This document shows, piece after piece, positions 1 through 4,964 of a stretch of 8,832 nt of DNA. The first letter of the stretch is position 1; each line of letters opens with the position of its first letter. The translations under genes were made by a program, and so were the position numbers. The stretch comes from Methanotrichaceae archaeon. GTDB taxonomy: Archaea; Halobacteriota; Methanosarcinia; Methanotrichales; Methanotrichaceae. The notes under the pieces are model-generated. The model did no database searches. It saw only the letters and a program-made list of their open reading frames with translations, and was not told where the DNA came from. The DNA is taken from NCBI GenBank assembly GCA_013329455.1, contig DUKF01000192.1, forward strand, positions 1 through 8,832. The letters are read 5' to 3'.

Positions 1-1
1 C

Positions 2-373
<372 letters not shown>

Positions 374-387
374 TCGGGTCCGAATAT

Positions 388-1362
388 ATGCACGAAAATA
401 TGGTGGTAATCGAGTCCTCTGATGTTGGGCAAGACTTGGAGGATCTAGTTCCGAAAGATGCTCTGAAATTTGCCCAAAGCGAAAAACAGAGGGCAATTCC
501 AGCCATGGCCAAGAATCCGAAGATCCTTCAGGAGATCGAAAGGGCGGTCAAGCAGGTTCCCACTCGCCATCGGCTTTTCCTCGGCGACAGCAGGTCCATG
601 GAGATTGTCCCCGACGAGAGCGTCCATCTGGCGGTTACCTCTCCACCTTACTGGACCCTTAAGGAGTATCCTGCCAACGAGGGGCAGCTTGGCCACGTAG
701 AAGACTACGAGGAATTTCTCGACGAGCTTGACAGAGTGTGGCAGAACGTCTTTCGGGTTCTCGTTCCTGGCGGCCGTCTTGTGGTCGTTGTAGGGGACGT
801 CTGCCTCCCAAGGCGCTGCTTTGGAAGACACGTGGTTTTCCCTCTGCATGCCAGCATCCAGGAGCGGTGCCGGAAGATAGGCTTTGACAACCTCTCGCCG
901 ATAATCTGGTACAAGATAGCAAACGCCAAATTTGAAGCAAAAAGATCCTCACGATTTTTGGGCAAGCCTTACGAACCAAATGCCATTATTAAAAATGATG
1001 TAGAATATATATTGTTTCAAAGAAAATCTGGCGGCTATCGCAAACCGACATTATCGGCTCGAATCTTATCTGTGATCCCCGAAGATTGTCATAGAGATTG
1101 GTTCCAGCAAATTTGGACCTTAACCGGGGCTTCGACGAAACAACACCCTGCGCCTTATCCGATATCGATTGCTGAGCGCCTCATTCGTATGTACTCCTTT
1201 GTGGGTGACACCGTACTGGACCCATTTATGGGAACTGGTACTACAAATCTCGCTGCTAGTAATTGGGGTCGTCATAGTATCGGATTCGAAATTGAGGCGA
1301 CTTATTTTGATCTGTCACGCAATCGAATTCAGAAACAAGTTGATTATACTAACCTTAAATAA
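388..1362 (+). CDS. Site-specific DNA methyltransferase, beta-class, probably N4-cytosine specific
   Basis: This 324-residue protein transfers a methyl group from S-adenosylmethionine to an exocyclic amino group of DNA. The catalytic motif IV, TSPPYW, is at residues 84-89; the S-P-P-Y form is usual for N4-cytosine enzymes, while N6-adenine enzymes mostly carry D/N-P-P-Y. The SAM-binding motif, VLDPFMGTGTT, follows at 276-286, and HPAPYPISIAERLI (253-266) precedes it. Motif IV before motif I is the beta-class order, which puts the target-recognition part roughly between residues 140 and 240. No restriction endonuclease is recognisable beside it; instead it faces the DUF262-HEPN pair tail to tail with no base between the stop codons. 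Base composition is GC-rich up to about base 905 and AT-rich after about 940, within one open frame. The start is uncertain: 388 has no clear ribosome site, and ATG 400 or 505 (residue 40) are in-frame alternatives that keep all motifs. Target sequence unknown. Confidence 0.88.
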   Translation: MHENMVVIESSDVGQDLEDLVPKDALKFAQSEKQRAIPAMAKNPKILQEIERAVKQVPTRHRLFLGDSRSMEIVPDESVHLAVTSPPYWTLKEYPANEGQLGHVEDYEEFLDELDRVWQNVFRVLVPGGRLVVVVGDVCLPRRCFGRHVVFPLHASIQERCRKIGFDNLSPIIWYKIANAKFEAKRSSRFLGKPYEPNAIIKNDVEYILFQRKSGGYRKPTLSARILSVIPEDCHRDWFQQIWTLTGASTKQHPAPYPISIAERLIRMYSFVGDTVLDPFMGTGTTNLAASNWGRHSIGFEIEATYFDLSRNRIQKQVDYTNLK

Positions 1363-2061
1363 CTATTTTATATGTTTCTTTATTATATTTTTCATGTGGC
1401 GTTGAAGGTACTTTTCAAACACCTGGGCCAATATGTTCATAAATTTGATTGACTCGTCAAGATCTAATCTGGAAATTCTAAGAGCATCTGCCTTATGAGC
1501 TACAACGTGACGGCGATTGATGATCGCCTCTAATTTCTGCTCTATAAATCTGTCAGGTATTTTTTTCTCAGATTTTCTCTCAAAGTCTCCTTTAATTCGT
1601 ATGAAAATATTAGGAATGCCTAAATTTTTGAACATATCCGTTACAACTTTAGGTTTAGGGTTGTTCTTCGTATCGATAAATAAGACTGGATCAACTGTGT
1701 CGTAGATTACAGATTCACAGGCTTGTTTAATTTCGGCGAGTCTTTCTTTTTTATTCGGGCCCTTTGTGGCACGTTCCAACGTTTTAATTACGTTATATGT
1801 TTGCATATCAGGTGGCAAATCTTTAAAGGGAACCTTTGGCGTATGCTTTGTTAAGTTAGTTAGCTCTTCTTCAATTAAACGTCTCAAAAACCTCTCCCAG
1901 GCTGCAACTATAAGAACTGCAGCACCGCCCCTTAATCCTTCAACTGCTTTTTGTTCATCAGTAGTATGGGGCGGATCTCTATAATTTTCTTCAATTTTTA
2001 TAAGCTCTTCTGCCATCTGGATAGATTCCTCGAATTGCGTTAGCGCTGCTGATCTAACCAT
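1363..2061 (-). CDS. HEPN-domain protein, putative RNase effector paired with DUF262
   Basis: With the ATG at 2061 this is a 232-residue, mostly helical, lysine- and glutamate-rich soluble protein. Near its C-terminus it carries INRRHVVAHKAD, which contains the R-x4-H motif of HEPN domains (R184 and H189), the catalytic pair of HEPN RNases in toxins, CRISPR effectors and abortive-infection proteins. An N-terminal helix with AAWERFLRRLIEEEL (residues 53-67) fits the RiboL-PSP or MAE_28990-like HEPN families; that subfamily placement is from memory. The ATG lies 7 bases after the TAG stop of the DUF262 gene, so the two are almost certainly co-transcribed and translationally coupled. A TTG at 2091 would add ten residues and overlap DUF262 by 23 bases, but has no ribosome site in front of it. 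The gene is AT-rich, unlike hemB and nrdD. RNA cleavage is inferred from the motif alone. Confidence 0.75.
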   Translation of the reverse strand: MVRSAALTQFEESIQMAEELIKIEENYRDPPHTTDEQKAVEGLRGGAAVLIVAAWERFLRRLIEEELTNLTKHTPKVPFKDLPPDMQTYNVIKTLERATKGPNKKERLAEIKQACESVIYDTVDPVLFIDTKNNPKPKVVTDMFKNLGIPNIFIRIKGDFERKSEKKIPDRFIEQKLEAIINRRHVVAHKADALRISRLDLDESIKFMNILAQVFEKYLQRHMKNIIKKHIK

Positions 2062-2068
2062 GTCATCA

Positions 2069-3199
2069 CTACCGACCAACCGTTTGATCAAGCATTTCTT
2101 TAACGATCTTTATCCGTTCTCGGAAGGAGCCTGGCGCATTAGTCCCCGCATCAATTGATTTCCGGAACTTTTCATCGCTAAATAGCGCTTTCATATTTTC
2201 TATTATTTCTTTTTGCTTTGGGCGAAGCTCTTCTGCTGAGAACCCTCTACACGCGAACATTTCTGCATCAAATAGTGCTGCCAAAATTTTGTTGTTCCAT
2301 TTGTCTTTTTCGGGCACCCATCTTCTAAACGCATGATCCCCAAAAGCGGCTTCAACGGCTTCAATGGTATGCAAAAAATCTGTCTTAGCTTTTTTGATAT
2401 TAGCTAAACTCATTTTTTGGTTATCTATCATATATCGAGTCATATTATGGTTCATTTTGCCTGTAAATCCCTGCAAGTTATCTTTAAATGTGAAATATCT
2501 GAGCACAAACTCTGCATCTTTCATCTCTTTGTATATTGCTGAAATTTCCTTATTTTTTCTAACACCTAACAACCTGTGAAATTCATCACTTTCGGATAAT
2601 TCTAATATTAGATCATTTAAAGGACCTGGATACGCGCTGTTCCTTATTTCCTGAGCATTTAATGTTACACCACCTGTATTTAAGCGCTGAAACACTTCAA
2701 ATTTTAACGTCTCGTCTGATTGACGTAGTATAATAATAGCTCTTAGAGTCGGTCTCGTTTTGATTACATTTTGTAATTCCAGTGGGAGGTCATCAAACGT
2801 CATATTATTTATGTCAGAAAAAATTTCCAATCCCTCTAATACTAAATCGCCTCGGAAGAAATCGCTAATTGCAATCAAACGCTGTTTTCCGTCAATGACA
2901 GAATATTTCCCATATTGATCTTCATTAAGAAATATTGGTGGGACTGGAACGTTCATGAGAAACGATTCTATTAATTTAGATTTCTTGCTGTTGTCCCACC
3001 GTTCTCTTCTTTGATATGCAGGAGATAGATTAATATCCGCCGATATTACCAATTCTGCCAAGGATTTTAAACTATAATCAACTACGCTTGTTACTAATTC
3101 TCTTTGTTTCTTCTCCCAAAATTTAACTGTATCATCATCAGAACCCTCGTCATCATTCATACTTACTTCGTAGTCTATTTTATATTTGTTTTGTGGCAT
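2069..3199 (-). CDS. DUF262 domain protein (GmrS-like, ParB fold)
   Basis: This 376-residue protein has the hallmarks of DUF262: YQRRERW at 62-68, NVPVPPIFL at 83-91, VIDGKQRL at 101-108 (the DGQQR-type nucleotide-handling motif in its common DGKQR form), FQRLNTGG at 170-177 and QEIRN at 183-187. DUF262 is the N-terminal half of GmrSD type IV restriction enzymes and of SspE, where it is linked to nucleotide binding or hydrolysis and sensing of modified DNA. The DUF1524 HNH nuclease half of those proteins is absent here; after about residue 215 there is only a helical region ending in SFRERIKIVKEML. The HEPN gene immediately downstream may supply the missing effector. The ATG at 3199 has a GAGGG ribosome site (complement of 3206-3210) six bases upstream. 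An acidic N-terminal stretch (DDEGSDDD) precedes the domain. The gene is strongly AT-rich. The substrate is unknown. Confidence 0.87.
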   Translation of the reverse strand: MPQNKYKIDYEVSMNDDEGSDDDTVKFWEKKQRELVTSVVDYSLKSLAELVISADINLSPAYQRRERWDNSKKSKLIESFLMNVPVPPIFLNEDQYGKYSVIDGKQRLIAISDFFRGDLVLEGLEIFSDINNMTFDDLPLELQNVIKTRPTLRAIIILRQSDETLKFEVFQRLNTGGVTLNAQEIRNSAYPGPLNDLILELSESDEFHRLLGVRKNKEISAIYKEMKDAEFVLRYFTFKDNLQGFTGKMNHNMTRYMIDNQKMSLANIKKAKTDFLHTIEAVEAAFGDHAFRRWVPEKDKWNNKILAALFDAEMFACRGFSAEELRPKQKEIIENMKALFSDEKFRKSIDAGTNAPGSFRERIKIVKEMLDQTVGR

Positions 3200-3235
3200 G
3201 ACTTTCCCTCAGGAGATTTGAAATTACGTGGGTTC

Positions 3236-3296
3236 TTCTCCCGCCAGCTTTAAAAACCTTATCCATTCACCAGTTAATTTTTCTCCGCGGGAGAAA
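3236..3296 (-). promoter_or_regulatory. Promoter of the DUF262-HEPN operon flanked by inverted repeats
   Basis: On the minus strand GGTTTTTAAAGC (complement of 3247-3258) is a fair archaeal TATA box about 50 bases upstream of the DUF262 start. It lies between two arms of a 9-base inverted pair: TTCTCCCGC at 3236-3244 and GCGGGAGAA at 3287-3295. The distal arm is itself part of a tight palindrome, TTTCTCC-GCG-GGAGAAA (3280-3296). The arrangement would suit binding of a dimeric regulator around the TATA box. The repeats are seen directly; their regulatory role is inferred. Confidence 0.4.
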
Positions 3297-3299
3297 TAC

Positions 3300-3515
3300 A
3301 TTTGGTCGACAAACCAACAATCTGTCTGATTCCAGTTTCATTCTTCTTTGTTGGACCTCTAAATCCGCTCAAAATTCCATTCGATAGTAAACCTCGTATA
3401 TATCATGAAAAAATGGGACAAGTATGCACATCCGGACCATTGGAGGTGAGAGACCGACGCTCCCACTTGATAGTCTGCGACCTCATCACGATGCCGTAAT
3501 CCATAAACTGAGCAT
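3300..3515. other. Gene-free stretch with an orphan promoter and ribosome site
   Basis: I see no convincing gene here. A TATA-like TATATAT (3397-3403) on the + strand is followed 39 bases later by GGAGGTGA (3442-3449), a perfect eight-base match to the archaeal anti-Shine-Dalgarno sequence. No ATG follows at a usable distance. A 14-codon open frame, MKKWDKYAHPDHWR, occupies 3405-3449 and ends inside the ribosome site. The AT-rich composition of the island gives way to GC-rich host-like sequence at roughly 3400-3500. The stretch may be the truncated 5' end of a lost gene at the island edge. Confidence 0.3.
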
Positions 3516-3937
3516 CTACTCCGGCACCACTGCGACGGCGTCTATCTCCACCAGGAACTCCGGGTGTGCGAGCCCCGAGACGAAGGCCACGGTGATCGCC
3601 GGCGGATTTGGCCGCTGGCCCCAGGCCCGCTGGAAGGCCTCGAAGGCCGGCTGGATATTTTGTCCATCGACTACGTACACGTTCCACTTGACGACGTCCG
3701 CGAGGTCTGCGCCGCAGGCCTCGAGCGCCGTCTGGTGGTTCGCCAGGACCTAGTTCGGTCTGTCGCCTGATGTCGCCTTCTCCGACTATATTTCCCTGAG
3801 GGGTCGACGGCATCCTGGCCCCCTACGTAGATCGTCTTCGCCGGACCGGTCACGACGATGACGTTGGTGAAGGCGGGGCTTTTGGGCAAGCCGTCGGGGT
3901 TTATGTGCTGAACCTATCCACGAGCTGAGCGCGTCAT
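3516..3937 (-). pseudogene. RidA (YjgF/YER057c/UK114) family protein, broken by a stop and two frameshifts
   Basis: RidA proteins are small trimeric enzymes that hydrolyse reactive enamine/imine intermediates. Three minus-strand frames joined together rebuild one nearly full-length member of about 130 residues: INPDGLPKSPAFTN, then VVTGPAKTIYVGGQDAVDPSG, then IVGEGDIRRQTE, then QVLANHQTALEACGAD, then VVKWNVYVVDGQNIQPAF and PPAITVAFVSGLAHPEFLVE, ending VAVVPE with a TAG at 3516-3518. Lesions: the ATG at 3937, preceded by GAGGATT, runs into an in-frame TAG at codon 8 (3914-3916), just before the conserved VQHINPDG. One extra A in GGGAAATATAG (about 3790) shifts the frame after DPSG. One extra T in GAACTAGG (about 3751) shifts it again after RRQTE. 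GC-rich like the host genes. The broken pieces are not separate genes. Assembly error could explain single-base insertions but less easily all three lesions. Confidence 0.85.
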
Positions 3938-4035
3938 ATTTCGAATCCTCTTTTTCGCCTGGGTGGCCAACTATCGCGGCTGGCCGCTCGGGCCGAAACA
4001 AGGTTATTCATATCTTGAACAAAAAACAAGGAAGT

Positions 4036-4581
4036 ATGTACATCCCGATAATCCTCGGGACCGCCCGGGAAGGCCGCGAGTCTGAGAAGGTCGCAAGGTT
4101 CATGCTGGAGAAGGCCATCGAGTTCGGTCTCGAAAGCGAGATCATCGACGTTCGCAACTTCAGGCACGAGGCGACGGACAATACCAAGACTTCGGACCAG
4201 GCGAGAAGATTCAAGGAGAAAGTCTTGAAGGCTGAGGGTCTGATCATAGTCTCGCCCGAGTACAACCACGGGTACCCCGGCGAGCTGAAGATGATGCTGG
4301 ACATGCTCTACGAGGAGTACTCCGGAAAGCCCGTCGGGATCTGCGGCGTCTCCTCCGGGGTCTTTGGGGGCGCGCGGATGATCGAGCAGCTCGTGCAGAT
4401 CTGCGTCTTCCTCCACATGGTCCCCATCGGCGAGGTCGTCAACTTCTCCAGGGTCCAGGACCTCTTCGATGAGAATGGTGCGATAAAGAAGGAGTCCTAC
4501 CACGATAGGGCGAGAAAGTTCCTCGGTGTCCTGACCGGCTACGCCGAAACCCTCAGTTGCGGCAAAGATGCCAAATCCTGA
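4036..4581 (+). CDS. NADPH-dependent FMN reductase-family flavoprotein
   Basis: This 181-residue protein has the flavodoxin-like fold of the FMN_red family (SsuE/ArsH/chromate reductase relatives), which moves electrons from NAD(P)H through bound FMN to flavins, quinones or other acceptors in the cytoplasm. The phosphate-binding loop for FMN is LGTAREGRESEKVA (residues 7-20). The second flavin-binding signature is SPEYNHGYPGELK (73-85), and SSGVFGGARM (106-115) forms the third loop. The length is usual for the family. I chose ATG 4036, which begins the conserved MYIPIILGTAR strand; GGA (4030-4032) sits just before it. An upstream TTG at 4015 would add seven residues (MNKKQGS) and is possible. 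The acceptor cannot be told from sequence. It is transcribed away from the RidA pseudogene, with 98 bases between the two starts. The C-terminal tail (CGKDAKS) is unconserved in appearance. Confidence 0.88.
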   Translation: MYIPIILGTAREGRESEKVARFMLEKAIEFGLESEIIDVRNFRHEATDNTKTSDQARRFKEKVLKAEGLIIVSPEYNHGYPGELKMMLDMLYEEYSGKPVGICGVSSGVFGGARMIEQLVQICVFLHMVPIGEVVNFSRVQDLFDENGAIKKESYHDRARKFLGVLTGYAETLSCGKDAKS

Positions 4582-4758
4582 GGTTTGTTGTCTCATTATA
4601 ACCAAAAATCATGGAAGATTTATACTCCATCTTTCGCGATCAGTTCATTGGGAATGGATCCTCGGATGAACGAACAATAGGACTTCTCAGGGCTTGATCT
4701 GCCTCAAATCCCGCTTCTAGAGGGATCAAAAGCCCGTATTTCCGGCCGTTCTCCGCAC
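4582..4758. other. Intergenic stretch with a possible promoter and short open frame
   Basis: No gene of normal size is present between the FMN reductase and nrdD. TTTATA (4619-4624) on the + strand is a reasonable TATA box. About 30 bases downstream, ATG 4654 opens a nine-codon frame (MDPRMNEQ, TAG at 4678-4680). A six-base inverted pair, GTTCAT (4643-4648) and ATGAAC (4666-4671), overlaps this frame. A strong stem follows at 4690-4735 and has its own entry. Confidence 0.35.
4690..4735 (+). ncRNA. Strong stem-loop, possible small RNA or leader structure
   Basis: Three consecutive stem segments pair perfectly. GGGC (4690-4693) pairs with GCCC (4732-4735), TTGATC (4694-4699) with GATCAA (4724-4729), and CCTC (4702-4705) with GAGG (4720-4723). 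That gives 14 base pairs with two-base bulges and a 14-base loop (4706-4719). No T-run follows, so it does not look like a classic terminator, and it lies 109 bases after the FMN reductase stop. A TATA-like TTTATA at 4619-4624 could start a transcript near 4648 that includes it. It could be a small RNA, a processing site, or just an intergenic hairpin. Only the pairing is seen. Confidence 0.3.
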
Positions 4759-4783
4759 CTTTAAATACCCGGAAGTGTTCCGG
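4759..4783 (+). promoter_or_regulatory. nrdD promoter with palindrome next to the TATA box
   Basis: TTTAAATA (4760-4767) is a strong archaeal TATA box, the best in the intergenic region. Starting two bases after it is a perfect inverted repeat, CCGGAA-GTG-TTCCGG (4769-4783), covering the space between TATA box and expected start site near 4790. A repressor bound there would block polymerase recruitment, so an operator is a natural reading, but no regulator can be named. The bacterial NrdR box consensus is not matched. The predicted leader to the nrdD start is about 175 bases, unusually long for an archaeon. Confidence 0.5.
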
Positions 4784-4964
4784 ATCGAGCCTTCGTTTTG
4801 GTTCTCATTCTGTCATTAGCTTTTGTAATAATTTTACCTCAGCGGGCCGAAGGTGTTAATACGTTTGAGCCCTTACCAGCCTGGTTGAAGAAATATCGTA
4901 TCGTATGGGGGTATAACAAGTTTGTCGCGCCTTTTGCCGTGTGTCTCATTAGGAGGATTCGTCT

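Noticed and set aside
3302..3499. A 65-codon + strand frame starting with TTG
   Set aside because: No ribosome site, no recognisable features, and it spans the composition boundary; its end runs across the orphan GGAGGTGA.
3403..3889. Separate short proteins in the RidA region
   Set aside because: Each carries only a piece of one RidA protein before turning into arginine/glycine-rich out-of-frame sequence, so they are fragments of one pseudogene.
3976..3987. Hairpin GCGGC-TG-GCCGC between RidA and the FMN reductase
   Set aside because: Five-base arms in GC-rich sequence are expected by chance, and a two-base loop is too tight for a stable RNA hairpin.
3934..4605. A 223-codon minus-strand frame opposite the FMN reductase
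   Set aside because: It mirrors a clear flavoprotein gene and has no family signature of its own.
4787..4964. A riboswitch (for example cobalamin) in the nrdD leader
   Set aside because: I could not find a cobalamin box or another conserved riboswitch core; only the length of the leader suggested it.
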